Shown piece after piece: positions 1 to 13,186 of a DNA stretch of 64,000 nt; within the stretch, counting starts at the first letter, position 1; each line of letters begins with the position of its first letter. The DNA comes from Pithys albifrons albifrons (taxonomy: Eukaryota; Chordata; Aves; Passeriformes; Thamnophilidae): NCBI RefSeq assembly GCF_047495875.1, contig NC_092497.1, positions 6,168,937-6,232,936 of the forward strand, read 5' to 3'. Made by a program: the position numbers and the translations under genes. Below the pieces are notes generated by a model that made no database searches, was not told the origin of the DNA, and saw nothing but the letters and a program-made list of their open reading frames with translations.

Positions 1-1466
1 CTGCTGTGTTTTGATGATAGACATTGGGATGTCACCATCTGTGTAATGAAATTTCACCTCCATAATGGTTCAGATTATCAAACATTCTTCCAAGCTGTCT
101 CACAGAAATTTATTTATTTCTTTACTCAATAAGGATGGCAAAGTTGCTCACCTCTGGGAAGCAGAAAGATCATGGGAAGGGGAAGGGGCAGGTGGGGAGT
201 AGGGAGGATCTGAAAAACAGTTATGACCAGAAAAAAAAAATCACCATGCCAGGGAAGAAATTAGATTGTGCCACATTTGTGTTCAGTACTGTGTCCACAT
301 TCTGTTATTCCCCCATTTCCCCTAACAAGAAAGAATAAGATGCTAAAGCCATATTCCAAGCGGAATATTGGACTGTTAAAGCAGCAAGTGCAGATTCTGG
401 AAATTTTACAGCAATAGCATGTCTTTGCTTCATTCATACTCAACTTACCCTGATAATGGTATAAGTCCTCACAACATGAGAGACTCAAATCTGCCTTAAA
501 ATGGACACTTTCTTTCTTCTAAATGTCTGATGTTGTGATCAGGAAGCTGAGTGACTCACATTAAGAAGAATCAGAGACACACAGACAACATTTCAGGCAA
601 TGGTATAAAACATTTCTTACTATTTGGGGATCAGGAACCAGTCCAGAAGATCACTTAATCCTTCTTGGTGCTTCTGTCTTGTCATTTTTAAATTTCTCTT
701 TCAGAGGCTTTAGAATGTAGAGCTTTCTTTTTCCTGCCTATATTAATGAAAAAAATGAGAGTTCTGGACAACAGAAACTTCATTACAGGAAACTTCTACT
801 GAGCAGTTATGAACCTCTTTTTCATTTACCCCTCTCTTCTTTCCCTGTTTCCCCTCCTTCTAATGTCGTGTCACCCAGGCTTCCAGGCAAAACAAATAGA
901 AAGCCAGACTTTTAGAGTCACAACTACAGTAGGTGGTGATTCTCTTTTTCCAGTTGAAGCTATAGTCTATATTTACCTAAAAGTTCCATGTGTCACAGTT
1001 CCAGCAGATCAGATGCTTTTAGAGGCACTTTGTACCTTCAGTTTGAACGTCAAACTCCAGATATTTCACAAAACATGTACACCGTAGCTGCCTAGAACAT
1101 ACTTCTGAGAAACTCCAGAAATACTGCAAGTATGAATTGCTGCATTTTGAGCTGACAAATCTAAAATGCCTAGGGAACATTGAATGGATCACCTGTGCAA
1201 ACACTTCACAGAATGTAATACACTTACTACATGCTCTTATGCACACAATATTTTTGCCTGGAAAACCAAGGGTGTTCCTGATGTAAGAGGTCATTCCAAA
1301 ATGTGCGAATCAAATTGACTGTTCTTTTTTCTAATAACTCACATGAAATTAGCTGAAATGTGTGCCTGTGGGAGTAAAGAAACCCAAACCCTTATATCTG
1401 GCCCCAGTAATGTGAGAGCTCACCAGTTTTCATAGATGAGATTGGACTACAAGAAACTGGAAACTT

Positions 1467-1550
1467 AAAAAAAAAAAAAACAATAAACAAAACAAAGCAA
1501 AAAAAAACCAAAAACACAAAACCCCCCAACCAACCAAGAAAACAAAACCA
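1467..1550. repeat. A-rich, A/C-only low-complexity tract
   Basis: A poly(A) run leads into irregular AAAC/AACC units with almost no G or T. It could be an old poly(A)-derived tract or a degenerate (AAAC)n microsatellite; no adjacent element is recognisable. Confidence 0.7.
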
Positions 1551-1846
1551 GCATTTGTCCCATCTTCAGATTAGAAAATTTCTTCTCTATGATTCCATGT
1601 TTCCTTCCTGGGTGCCCAGCAGAAGATGTCCTGTGATGATGTTCACTGCTTCATGGTTATCTTGTCCTTTAGCTTCTGTCAGATCAATAACCCTAGAGAT
1701 TTGACCTCATCTCCCTTTATCCCTTTTCACATTTTCTCCCACCTCCTCCAGTTTAGGACTTCAATTTTTTGCATAGAAGTGAGGGCTCCTCCATGCTCCT
1801 ACCTTACTTCAGAGATTGAATAGGCCTGCATTATTTTGTTTTCTTG

Positions 1847-1942
1847 CAAAAAAACCCAAACCAACAAACTGAACCAAACCAAACAAACCAAATCAAAACA
1901 AAACCAAAAACAAACACAAAAGCGAACAATCAAAATCCACAA
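1847..1942. repeat. A/C-rich degenerate AACCAAAC tract
   Basis: About 95 bp of irregular AAACC and AAAC units, strongly strand-asymmetric. Similar tracts recur at 18.7, 20.4, 30.6, 40.6 and 47.3 kb and, as the T/G complement, near 20.6 and 21.0 kb. Confidence 0.7.
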
Positions 1943-2789
1943 ACACACTTTATTCACTTTATTCGGAAAACATTTCTTTTGTCATTGACTGATTAACATC
2001 TTATCCCACCCTTATACAGAGCTAAAGTAATGAAAAAAATGCTTGCAGGGTATTTTTTTTCTCTTGCTCCAAATCTTGGCTTAGGAAGAATAATTACTTC
2101 ATTAAAACAAAAAACCAAAAAAGTTTATAAATTACTATATTGAATAATTCTTCCCCAGATATTTTTCCTTCTAATGATTATTTTTTAACTAGTCTAGATG
2201 ATGACATTATTAGCTAATTAGTGATAAATGTCAGTAATTTTATTTTACTGAGACCATTTGAAGTCGTGTATATTTATGCGAAATGCAGATTGACTGAAAC
2301 TTAAGGAGGTATGAAATTCACTTATGCTCCAGAGGCCCTGAACAGAGACAATGCAGCACATAGACCCAGGTTTCACAGGCTGTGACAGTACTGTGGATGG
2401 GTGGGTTACCAAACAAGAAGTGAATTTCCCCCTGTTAAGGACTCTGTTTTTATAGTTGTTGGCATGTGGAGGACAAATCTATTTCCTCTAGTCATAGATA
2501 ATTTTGAGCAAGGAGTTTGAGAACTGAGTCAGGCACTGCAAGTCCTAGATGCTCCAAATGGAAAAAGAAGGCTTCTCTTTCATTTGCCACTGCAGGTGGC
2601 CAGGTATGGCAGAAGAGCACGCTTAAAATAATTTCAGATACTACAAACTAATTCCTCCCATGAGAGGTGCACTGTGTGTGTGCATGTCCCCCCAAAAACT
2701 CACACAACACAACCCAAACAACAACAACTACCTTCTCTCTCGGTCATATTCCTGTAGGAATTTTGATTTATCTTTTTCAGCTTTACAAG

Positions 2790-3068
2790 GGAATGTAGTG
2801 ATAGGAAAAGAGGAAATGAATTTGAATGGAAAAAGGGCAGGTTTAGATTAAATATTAGGAAGAAACTTTACTGTGATGGTGGTGAGACCCTGGAACAGTT
2901 TTCCTAGAGAAGCTGTGGCTGCCCCATCCTTGTAAGTGTCCAAAGTCAGGTTGGATGGGGTTTGGAGCAATCTAGTCTAGTGAAAGATGTCTCTGCCCAT
3001 GGCTAGGAAGTTGGAATGAGGTGATCTTCAGGGTCCCTTCTAACCCAAAACATTCTATGATTCTATGA
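2790..3068 (+). mobile_element. CR1 LINE, 3' fragment
   Basis: The segment follows the standard avian CR1 3' end: an ATTAGGAAGAAA block, TGGTGAGACCCTGGAACAG, GAAGCTGTGGCTGCCCCATCC, a TCTAGTGAAAGATGTC block and GGTCCCTTCTAACCC. It ends in the diagnostic octamer repeat TTCTATGATTCTATGA. The 5' end is truncated, as is usual for CR1, and only the C-terminal ORF2/3' UTR part remains. No target-site duplication is apparent, which is normal for CR1. Confidence 0.93.
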
Positions 3069-3538
3069 ACATACTTTCAGCCCCCAAAATGCTCTCATGT
3101 TTTCCAGCCCAAATTAAGCCCTCAGTGTGGGATTGTTCTGATTTTTTTGCTTTGCTTTTTTGAGAAGGAACTCATTATTGAATCTCTTTGTTCTTCTCAT
3201 GGACATAAGACAGGAGATACACACTTTTGTACTTACAAATGTCTTTATCTTAAGAACCCAGCAAAGCAAAATATATTTTTTTCTTTAATAAGTATTACAG
3301 TTTCGTGTTGTATGGGTTTATAAAATTAAAACACTAGTGGAAAACAACTGTGTCCTCCATCACCAGTGTACAACAGAAAAGAACACTGAAAGCGGCAGGG
3401 ATTTTTAGATCAGAGGCCTAAGAGGGTCAGGTGTGTATAGTCTGCTCTTTGTCAATGGCTCCATCCATGCAGACACACAGTCAGCATTCAGCTTTTCTGG
3501 ACAGAGCTCAGGAATTCCTTCCCTGTTGCTCAGAGCAC
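3069..3538. other. Spacer between two CR1 fragments, nothing recognised
   Basis: AT-rich sequence with no open frame of note and no recognisable repeat. Confidence 0.4.
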
Positions 3539-4085
3539 AGAATTGCGTAATCATTTAAGTTGGAAAAGACCTCTGAGATCACTGAGTTCAACCAATGACT
3601 GGCTTTGTCAGCTAGAACATTACACTAAGTGCAACATCCAGTTGTTTGTTGAACATTTCCAGGGATGGTGACTCCATCACTGCCCTGGGCAGTCCATTCT
3701 CATATTAGACAACTGTTTCTATGAAGAAATACATCCTGAAGTCCAACCTGAACCTCCCCTGGTACAGTTTGAAGCCATGTCCTCTTCTCTTATTGCTAGT
3801 TGCCTGGAAGAAGAGACCGATCCCCACCTCGCTACAACCTCATGTCAGGGAGTTGGAGAGTGTGATATGGTCTCCTCCAAGACTCCTTTACTCCAGGCTA
3901 AACACCTCCAACTCTCCCAGCATTCCCTATAGGACTAGTGCTCCAGACCCTTCCACAACTTTGTTGTCCCTCTCTGGACTTGCTCCAGCACCTCAATATC
4001 TTTCTTGTTCATGAAGGTCCCAAAACTAGACACAGCACTTGAGGTGCATCACCAGTGCCATGTACAGAGGGAGATGCATTCCTTC
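3539..4085 (-). mobile_element. CR1 LINE, 3' fragment (minus strand)
   Basis: Read on the minus strand this is the last roughly 550 bp of a CR1. On the plus strand it begins with a degraded AGAATTGCGTAATCATTTAA end and continues through TTGGAAAAGACCTCTGAGATC, GGGATGGTGACTCCATCAC, CCTGGGCAGTCCATT and TCTCTGGACTTGCTCCAGCACC blocks. The octamer end is mutated and there are many substitutions, so it is older than the CR1 at 12.8 kb. It encodes the C-terminal end of ORF2 but is interrupted throughout. The plus-strand open frame at 3,721-4,014 is antisense to it and is not a gene. Confidence 0.93.
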
Positions 4086-7000
4086 AGCAAGTACCATCAG
4101 GAGAAATCCATAATTCAGAATACAGTAACCATTTATAACAGTTTTCTACTCTCTGTCTTCTCAAGTTCTTGTTTGTGTTATTGCTACTGCATTAGCAGGA
4201 AATCTGGGCATATGCCAGCTTGAAAGACTGAGAAGAGACCTATCATGGGTGGCTTGAGAGAGGCATATGCAACTTGAGAGAACTGTCTCCCACATTCAGC
4301 CAAAAGGGAGAAAACAGGGAATATATTAACAATAAGCAACCTTTAACTAAAGGGCTCTGCATTTCTAATCAGAGTAGCCTGTAACAAACTGGGAAGTGTG
4401 TCTGTGTAAAATGCCTATATTTTTTTTAGTGCATAACTAGACTTTAATAAAATTAAATATTTATAGGAAATAAATGAAGGGATATTTCCTGGGAAGCAAT
4501 TTTTAAAGCTGTCAATAACTGTTGTAAATGCTTAGTGCTTCCTTCAAAAAATAAATTGAACCATATTATCCATGTATATCATGGTTTGAGTCATCACCCT
4601 CTAAACCACATATTTACCAGGAGCTGATAGACTAACCCAGGGGACCAACCATTGCATATTTTCCTGGTTGCTGGTTTTTTTTTTTTTTCTTAAGTATTTC
4701 TATTTGACCACTGTCATCAGCAGAATATTAGGCTAGTAAGAACTTTGATCTGACCCTGCAAGCCAGGGTCTATCATCCTGAATTACCGACACTGATTTGC
4801 AGAGCTCTTGCTTTTATAATTTTATCATAAGTTCTGTCCCCAAGCACTGTGCAAACATACAGTCACAGTTCTACTGAATTTATCCTCTCTGTGGAAGTGT
4901 CCAGTAATCCAACAGCACAAGTTAACATCCTCAACCCTTTGGTCACTAAATTGCTGTAGATAAAACACAGGTCTGGGCACTACCATGCAAACTACATTTT
5001 TATTTGCCACCTGTGGTTCATGGGGGGAAATGGAGTTGTATCAGGAACAAGAGTGATATTGCTGAGGTTTTTGTACAAGGCTCAGATTCATCCTGTCTAA
5101 CTTTAGGTTCTTATCTGAGTTACACAACTTGACCTTCCTCTATAAGCAGGTGAGGACAGGTCAGAAATTAACACATTTCTCAAGCAAGGTGGGATGCACT
5201 TCTCTTTTTTTCTGACATATTATAGGACAATTTAGGATGATTGCATTCCTAATTTGGATGCCTCAGTTATTACTCAGTGGGATGAATGGGGGAGTTCTTA
5301 GCACAGCAAAGGTTACTATATGAATGTGCAGAATGGAAGAAATGAACTCAGAGACATGATACTGGAGCAAAACAAAAATATCATAAGAATAAATCACACT
5401 TTTTTCTCTCTCTCTTTGAAGGAATGAAGCTAACCTAGCCTGTACAGCAAAAATAAAACAAAAAAATTAGAAACTGAGATTATTTGAGTTTATGTAGTGA
5501 GTTGTTGGTTGCTTTTTTACACCACTGTTATAAAATCATAGATTTTTTTATACTTTTAAAAGTGGCTTTTAAGGTATAGCAATGATAATAATGAAATAAA
5601 ATAGAGAACACTTGTTGGGTTTTACTTTCATGACAAATAGGCACTGGCAAATCCATGCCACATTACTATCCTTGATTGCTCTGATGGAACTCATTTTCAT
5701 CTCCTGTTCCTCTAATTACAGGAAAATTGCATACTTTTTATGCATGACACATTTTCTGCAGCTTTACAAAAAGGTTCTGAAGGGGGAAAAAAAAACATTT
5801 ATCAGTTTCTATCCCCCACTCATAAAGGCTATATGTCATCTAACCAGTGATCAATCCAGTTTTAACTACCAGTTTTCTGTCCTATTGTTATAATCAGAAA
5901 ATGAAGTATACATTAAAAAATGGGGTTTGGGTGTGTTTTTCCCCCTTATCACTTAAGAATGGAGATTTAGAGTTGTCTTGTCACCAGTCTGTTATTGTCT
6001 TTCCAGACCCACCTTCCCTAATTTCTAATTTCAAAACATCAGAGTAAGTAGAGAAGACTAACTTCGAACAATAGTACCTCTTAAGTTTTCTTCCCATTCC
6101 TCACCTTTTGTTGAAGATTTATTTTATCAGTCAGATGAGAGAAGTGAAAATCACCATCACTGCCACAGAGACATTAAAAACTAAATGGACAGTACTAATA
6201 AATTACAAATACAAGGATAAATTAGATGTCACATACCTGCTTTTTAGTTATATGTTTGCTTTCATGATGGAAAATGGAGGGGAAATAAAAGTTGATGTCA
6301 TCAGTTTGCATTTATCTGGATACATTTGTGCCAGGTGGGTGAATTTTCTTTTTTCTAAGGCAACAATTTATCGGAGTACTTTTCTCCTGACAACAGCATT
6401 AATGTGAAATGTTCTCAGTGTGGAAAGACCTCCATGCAGACAGACAATACAAGATCTTCAGTCATTTGCAAGCCCCTCTGGAGGTTTGCTGAAAGCCCTC
6501 ATAGAATTTCATCAGTGATCAGCCCCTGAGCTTTGAAGACAAATATTTTTCAGGGTGTTGTTGTTGGTTTTGGGTTTATTTCTAAGTTATTCATGCTAAT
6601 TCTTGTAAGCCAGAAATTTGTAGCAGCAGGCAAAATTTGCATAACTGAATTCAACAAAAGATTCAAGTGCCTTTCCAAGTCAAAGGGTACTCTACCTTTG
6701 ATCATATGTTAAAGAATCCTCTTAGAATAAATGGGATAAACCCATACTGGATACTAGAAAGTAAGTATTGAAACTCTTGCTTTCTTTCCTCACTGTTCAA
6801 TCAGTTCTTAGGTTGACTGCAGAAACAAAATCTCTACAGACAGGGCAAAGTAAAACTATGTGACCTGCAGTGCTGCCAATGCCAACAGACAGTGAAAGCA
6901 CATCTCTGTCTAGTGACTGCCCTTCCCTTCTACCTACTGTTGAGTTTTGTGCTGGGAAATGCCTCTCTCAGGAAACCCACTGTCCTTATTCAAGCTTCAC

Positions 7001-9574
7001 ATTCAAGAAAGTGCAAGCCTTTTAAACTTCAGAAATGAAACTCAGTTCTGCAGATTTTTTATGTGTTAAAACAAAAAGCTGATCTTGATGATAGGAGCAC
7101 AGAGAAGAGCTTCCTGCTGCATTCACAGCAAAATGGCAAGTCAGGAAAAGTAATTGGCAAGACAGATCTTGAAGAAAGAGTGCTATGCCATGAGCTCATT
7201 CTGGTCTCATCCACATGCAGTTTATTTCCAACATAAACCATTCTCAAATAAATAAAGTACCAATCTGTCCCTCTTAAATATCCATCCACATTACTGCAAG
7301 ACTTCTTTCCCCTTTCCCTTAGATTTGTTTATTATACCCACTGGTTACATCATCTATTAAATTAACCCCCAATCTAGTTCTTAAAAACCTGTGTAACCTT
7401 GAGTGAAGTTATCACAGATGATAAAGGCATCACAGACAACTAATCCAACTTCACTTCAGTCCCTGCAATGCTTTTATCTTTGTAATTTGTTCTGGTGCTG
7501 GGGATGAATAAAAAAGGAGCTTTACTAATCACCTGAGAAAAGTTATGCACATTGTGTGTGTGAAAAGCTTGGGACTAAATTCTGCATACTCTTCAGAAGA
7601 GGGACTGTCACCAGCCAGGGATGAAATTTTCAGTGAACTTGATAGAATTATTGTACTCATTTTACCCAAGTCAAGATTTAATTCTGTGTTTTGTGGCTTG
7701 CATAATGTTTACTTCATTGGGCCCCCTACACACTGGTAAAATATTGTCAATTAATAGTAATGAATTTGTTTATTTTCTTTTTCTGAAGCTATGAAATGGA
7801 ACATTTAAATAATTAACATCAACTCTGGTTTTTAGAAAAGTGTATTTTCTATGTGTTTTTAATGATGGCAATAAGAGAATGAACTATTAATGCATTTCAG
7901 AATGAAAGTAACAATGAAGTTTATTAAGCTTTACAAAGCAAAATAAAATGATGCTTTTATCTGTATTTTCTGGTTATTAAATACCTAGGTATTGATACAT
8001 GGAATTTCTAAGTTTATAATGACAACTTTTAAGATAGTGGTGCAAGTTTTTCTTTGAGAAATATTTCAGTAAAGTCCATATTAAAGTTGGATTTGCAGTC
8101 TTTTTTATGCTAGTACATATAGTTGACCACTAGACATTTACAAAATCATTCAGTGAAGCCAGAGTTTCATAAGTGAGATATAAGTGTATGCATGTTGAAA
8201 ATTCATGCCCCAAAAATGCCTAATGGAAAAACTTATTCTTACTAATCCCTTAAAATAATAATTTAGTATGTATCTCAATATCAGCAACAGTATTTAGCTT
8301 TGAAAATTGAGATTATGAAAGTGAAATGCTGTATTTTCAGAGAAATATAAGCACTTTTGTTTCTTTTTTTCTCCAGCAGTAACAATTTCTTTGTTGTCTG
8401 GTGAGTTTCACTGTGTTTCTGTTCTTTAGGATCCCTACCTATAAAGATGCATTCAAAATTCTTAGTGAGAAGACATGCAAGTTATTCTCCTTGAAATGAG
8501 CAATAAATCCAATTATTTCTGAAGTGGCATCTAAAGCAATTTTGTTCTTAAAATTTTGAAGAAAGTTAAATAATATATAATTACAGGCATTAAAAGTGAG
8601 AGAACAAGGCTTTTAATGCTTTGCAAATGCTAGATGTATCTGACCTGATAATGTCAATCTTGACTTGTGAACTGTTCTAATCCTGAACTTTTCTTTGTGG
8701 CTACACTGGAGGAGTTTTTATAGTTCTTGTGGAGGGAAGGGTGAGTAGTTTTTTCCACTGTGGGGAAAATGTAAAGTCTGATGAATCAGGTACATATAAT
8801 TTTACTGAATTGAAAGAAAGTATACAATTGTGCAACTAAAGAGATTTAGTGAGAAATTTGTGGGGGGTATGATTAGGAATGATGGGATGAAATTAAGGGA
8901 ACAAAAATGTCTTAAAATATTACAGTGTGCACCTTACCATTAGATCTATTAGATTATGGAAATATTTATTGTTGGAATGGATAAGCTTCTGGGTCTACCA
9001 AGCAATGAATAATGAGGTCTGTGCTGAGACTGAAGGCTGGGCATGAGCAATATGACTTGAGAGCTCTTTTCTTAATCTGTAGACTCTGGCAAGCAATGAG
9101 GTCCTGCAAGGACCAGATATATACAATAGAAGTAAAAATCAAAGCTTAACTATGTTTTTTTTTTTGTTTGAAATAAAATACTGAGGCATAGCCAATGGAT
9201 AAGAAAACTAAAATAAACTGTTGAAACCTAGCTTGGCATAGAAATATACATCAGAGCAGGCATTAAGTATCCAAATACTAAATGACTAGGAGTCATACAA
9301 CTTATCAGACGACCCAACATCTGCACACTCCCTTAATATAAAGGAGTAAAAATTGTTCCATCACCTCTATCTAATTCTGCAGTACTGTTTTTTCAAGCAG
9401 TTTTCTGTAATGATTGATTACTTAATTATCAATGATTCAATATATAACATTTTTTTAAAAATGACTAAAAATTCCAGTGAAAAAATGAAATTATATACTT
9501 TCTTCTGAGGAAATTAAACAGAAAGGTAGCTCATAAGGTATCATTGAAGCTGATGATAGTTTGAATTTCCATTG
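4086..9574. other. Unannotated AT-rich noncoding DNA
   Basis: About 5.5 kb in which no exon, RNA gene or transposon could be recognised. The open frames (60-99 codons) carry no recognisable domain. The interval around 7,740-8,700 is unusually AT-rich with several AATTA and TAATTA-type motifs but nothing decisive. Confidence 0.45.
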
Positions 9575-9578
9575 TTAT

Positions 9579-9620
<42 letters not shown>

Positions 9621-9636
9621 GCAGCAGCAGCAGCAT
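9575..9636. repeat. Composite (ATC)n-(CAG)n trinucleotide microsatellite
   Basis: Four ATC units run directly into about 17 CAG/GCA units, interrupted once by an extra A near 9,620. It lies in noncoding sequence; no reading frame through it looks like a protein. Confidence 0.95.
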
Positions 9637-10221
9637 CTTAAAGATAATAAAAACATTAATAGTATATCTCAGCTTTATTATGGGATCAGATTTTACTTCT
9701 GAGACAGGGTCAGTATATACTATGATTAATGAGGAGTGATATATGGGACATCATATTCCAGAGTGTGGGTTTTTCTTTTCACAGTACAGCTCTGCCCAGT
9801 TAGAACCTTCCTGTATGATTGTTTGTATACACTTTGTATAGAAAATCAGTGAACAGCTTCTACAGAAAAATAATCTAAGAAGCCATTGCAAGAGCAGGAG
9901 GAAGCACAATTCATGGTTTTCATAAGTCATGGCTTACACTGAAAGCAACAACAGACAAAAGCATATTAAGCCTTGCAAGATGACCCTTTTAAAGAAATTA
10001 AAGTCTAAGGAAAACCATTCTAAATCTGGGGCCAGAAATCAAATACCCACGTTAAAAATTAAACATCTAATTTGGAAGTCTAAAAAATATTTTATCCCTT
10101 ACTCTCTGAGATGTTTGTTTTTTTCTGCCATGCTGTTTTACTTATGGTAAGTAAGATGGGAGACAGACCTAAGTCTAGGCAAGTGATCTATATTGCTCAT
10201 TTTGGTAATGCAATTTCTCAC
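9637..10221. other. Unannotated noncoding DNA
   Basis: No recognisable gene or repeat. The open frame at 9,929-10,150 lacks similarity to any family I know. Confidence 0.4.
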
Positions 10222-10288
10222 TGACTGTCTGTCTGTACGTATGTATGTATTATTATTGTTGTTGTTGTTGTTGTTATCATTATTATTA
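10222..10288. repeat. Compound microsatellite (CTGT)n-(ATGT)n-(ATT)n-(GTT)n
   Basis: Successive short runs of CTGT, ATGT, ATT, GTT and ATT units. Open frames crossing it give poly-Asn on the complementary strand and are artefacts. Confidence 0.93.
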
Positions 10289-11414
10289 CATTCCTCTTTG
10301 TATTTTCCTGAAATTCTCATGTGACACGAAAGAAGGGTACTTCTATGAATGAAATATTTTATCTATTTCAAGTCACCCAGCTATTCCCAACATCCCCACA
10401 GATGAACATCCATGAACATGCAATTGCTGATGATTTGTGAAAAATCTTTATTGTGGTTGGGGCTACATTTATTGAAAATGTCTTTTAGAAAAAATGGAGA
10501 TGCCATTACTTAGAAATACAGCTCTGAGTATCACCTTTTTTGGTAAGTCAATGAAAAAGTGGAACGCTCCAGTAACCAACGTGTACATTCACAGTACTCA
10601 AGACAGACTCTTAGTTATTCTCCAAAAGTTTTACTGGTTTTGCCTCATCTAAAATACCCTGCTCTTACTCCAGTACATAGAAGGTCTTCAAATTAAAATG
10701 GCTTATTATTCATCTTTGTTTATTGTAAGACCCTACCATGTTTTGTTTCAGGGCAGATTTAGACTGAAGTGGCTATACATTAAAAAGGTAACAGTATGAA
10801 AAGAAAGCATTGCTCAACTTGCAGGTATATGAAAGAATGAAAATTGATGTCTGAACCCTAACTGAGCTCACAAGGCCAGAAGTGAAGTCACTTGTCCTGA
10901 AGGCCCATATGGCTGAAAGACTATTTAAGGTTATTATTTATTTTTTGTTATATGTTTTATGCTTACAGCATTGGCAGTAAATAAACACACTGAAGAAGAA
11001 AACACTACTTAACGAGGAGTAGATGAGATTGAATGTGACTGTTCCAGACCTGTACAAGAGGCACTGGCCCATTAAATGAATGTGTAGAGCTACTTCTTAA
11101 TGTGTTAGCCAAGTAATCAATTTCTGAAAATACCAAATAATTTAAAAGTAGCCCTGTCTGACCTGAACCAGTGCTGGCATCAGACCAGGCATTTCTCAGG
11201 TACCTACTTCTTCCCTTAATCAATCAGTTCTGACATTTTTCCTTTTATTATTTTTTTCCCTCCTTTCTGTTTTATAAACCTTCTTTTGTAAAACTATGTG
11301 GCCAGCCAACCTCAAGAGACAAAATTCTTAAGCTTCTTTTAATATTCCATTAGCTTTGTTGCCCATTAACACATTGGAGTGGTTATAAAGGAAGAATCAA
11401 TACAGCAGATACAG
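10289..11414. other. Unannotated noncoding DNA
   Basis: About 1.1 kb without recognisable gene or repeat. Confidence 0.4.
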
Positions 11415-11590
11415 CACCACTCTAGAAACTAGGACCCTGGGGGTCTGCTCATGGTGTTGGAATCACTTTACTCTACAACCTCGAGCCAGCCACTTAACCT
11501 CTTGATGCCTCAGTTTATTCAGCCATAAGCAAATGTAGCAACATTTGCATACTGCACAAAGGTCTTGAGAAAAGCAATTTGTAAACCTTA
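11415..11590 (+). mobile_element. MIR-like CORE-SINE relic
   Basis: The central part matches the MIR/CORE-SINE core: a GAATC...CTACAACCT stretch, then GCCACTTAACCTC, TGATGCCTCAGTTTATTC and AGCCATAA, followed by a GGTCTTGAGAAAAGCAATTTGTAAA region resembling the MIR 3' part. The tRNA-like head is not clearly preserved. CORE-SINEs of this type are old amniote-wide elements, consistent with the heavy divergence. The call comes from remembered consensus blocks; an alignment to MIR consensus sequences would settle it. Confidence 0.72.
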
Positions 11591-11830
11591 GGCAATGCAC
11601 CTCCATTCATGCCTACCCAGACTTGTAATTCTCTTACAGAAGTCAAGTAAGAATCTGAGGTCACATCAGAAAATATTGCTTTTAATATTTGATATGTGCT
11701 TTGAGATCATGAAAAAAGAGGATTTTTCAGATCCAAGTGTTGAATCTTGTGAAGATAGATTGGGATATGGTTCTTATGTTATAAAAGGGACAAAACTGCA
11801 TTAAAAAAGAAAAAAATAAAGAAGGGTGGA

Positions 11831-11832
11831 AA

Positions 11833-11863
<31 letters not shown>

Positions 11864-11926
11864 ACATATATATATGGACACACATATATACATATATATA
11901 TATATATACACACATATATATATAAA
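11831..11926. repeat. (CA)n/(TA)n dinucleotide microsatellite
   Basis: A CA run of about 12 units, then alternating TA and CA tracts ending near 11,926. The minus-strand open frame across it (11,727-11,915) is microsatellite-derived. Confidence 0.97.
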
Positions 11927-12449
11927 AATTGCTTACTTGGTAAAATTGATAGTCTACTAAAGACTAGATTTTAAGCAACTACAGAGTACAAATAGATGTG
12001 TATGCACATCATAAATATCCCTAATTACCCTAAATGACATTTCAAGTAAAAATTGGAAGGGATCTAAAGATTCATACATATATTCAGGGAGTAAGCTACT
12101 CTCTAACATTAGTGATCACAATGTAGGTAAGTGACCATATGGAAAACGTTGCATCAAATAAAAAAAAACCAGTTTTGAGGGATTTATGGGTCTTAGAAAA
12201 TAAATAAATGCTGTGTTATCATGCTCTACTCAATGACTGTATTAAAAATATAGATGAACCCCACTGGATTTGCCCTGAACCATTTCCAGGAGTGTGTGCT
12301 GAAAGGTATTTCACTGAACAACTTTTTTAAAGGTCTGTGTATCTTAGTCATTTTGTCTGGGACAGACCACATGGAGTCAGAACATCTACTCATGATTGTG
12401 TACACTTCCATAATCTTTAAGTGTTTTCTCTGATTGTTCAAAAATATTG
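11927..12449. other. Unannotated noncoding DNA
   Basis: No recognisable gene or repeat between the dinucleotide microsatellite and the first CR1 of the 12.4-16.7 kb cluster. Confidence 0.4.
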
Positions 12450-12755
12450 TAGAATCATAGAACGGTTTGGGTTGAACAGGATCTTAAAGAACATGCAGTT
12501 CCACCCCTTGCCATGGGCAGGAATGCCACTCAGTAGCCTCAGTTTGCTCAAATCCTCATCCAATCTGTCCTTGAATACTTCCAGAGATGGGGCAGCCACA
12601 GCTTCCCTGGGCAACCTGTGCCAGGATCTCACCACCCTCAAGGGAAAAAGTTCTTTCTAATATCTAATCTTAATCTCTCTTCTTTACTTTAAAACCATAC
12701 CCCTTGTCCTACACCATCTGCCTGTGCAAAAAGTCACTCTCCCATATATATAATT
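12450..12755 (-). mobile_element. CR1 LINE, 3' fragment (minus strand)
   Basis: Begins on the plus strand with the complement of the CR1 end (AGAATCATAGAA), then GGTTTGGGTTGAACAGGATC, CCACCCCTTGCCATGGGCAG, GATGGGGCAGCCACAGCTTC, CTGGGCAACCTGTGCCAGG and a CTAATATCTAATCTTAATCTC block. It is a 5'-truncated copy of about 300 bp of a different subfamily from the large CR1 that follows. The spacer between them (12,756-12,830) is not recognisable. Confidence 0.93.
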
Positions 12756-13186
12756 CCCTGGCATATAAATCCTATAAAATCCTGGTTCAGCAGGCTTCTG
12801 AGGAAACAAACAAGGCAATCAATATTTTTTAGAATCATAGAATCGATTGGGTTGGAAAAGACCTCCAAGATCATCGAGTCCAACCCTTGGTCCAGCTCTA
12901 GTTCATTTACTAGATCATGGCACTCAGCGCCATGTCCAATCTGTGTTTAAAAATCTCTAGGGATGGTGAATCCACCACCTCTCTGGGCAGACCATTCCAA
13001 TGCCTGAGCACTCTCTCTGGAAAGAATTTTTTTGATATCCAACTTAAATTTCCCCTGGCAGAGCTTGAGCCCGTGCCCCCTCGTCCTATTGCTGAGTGCC
13101 TGGGAGAAGAGACCAGCCCCCACCTGGCTAGAACTTCCCTTCAGGTAGTTATAGACAGTGATGAGGTCACCTCTGAACCTCCTCTT

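Larger units (their letters stand above)
1..2789. other. Unannotated AT-rich noncoding DNA
   Basis: No coding exon, RNA gene or recognisable transposon was found apart from the two A/C-rich tracts listed separately. Short open frames here (up to about 90 codons) have no recognisable domain and the low-complexity composition expected of random ORFs in AT-rich DNA. Confidence 0.5.

Noticed and set aside
9575..9636. CAG repeat as a polyglutamine-coding exon
   Set aside because: No flanking open frame or splice signals; ordinary noncoding microsatellite.
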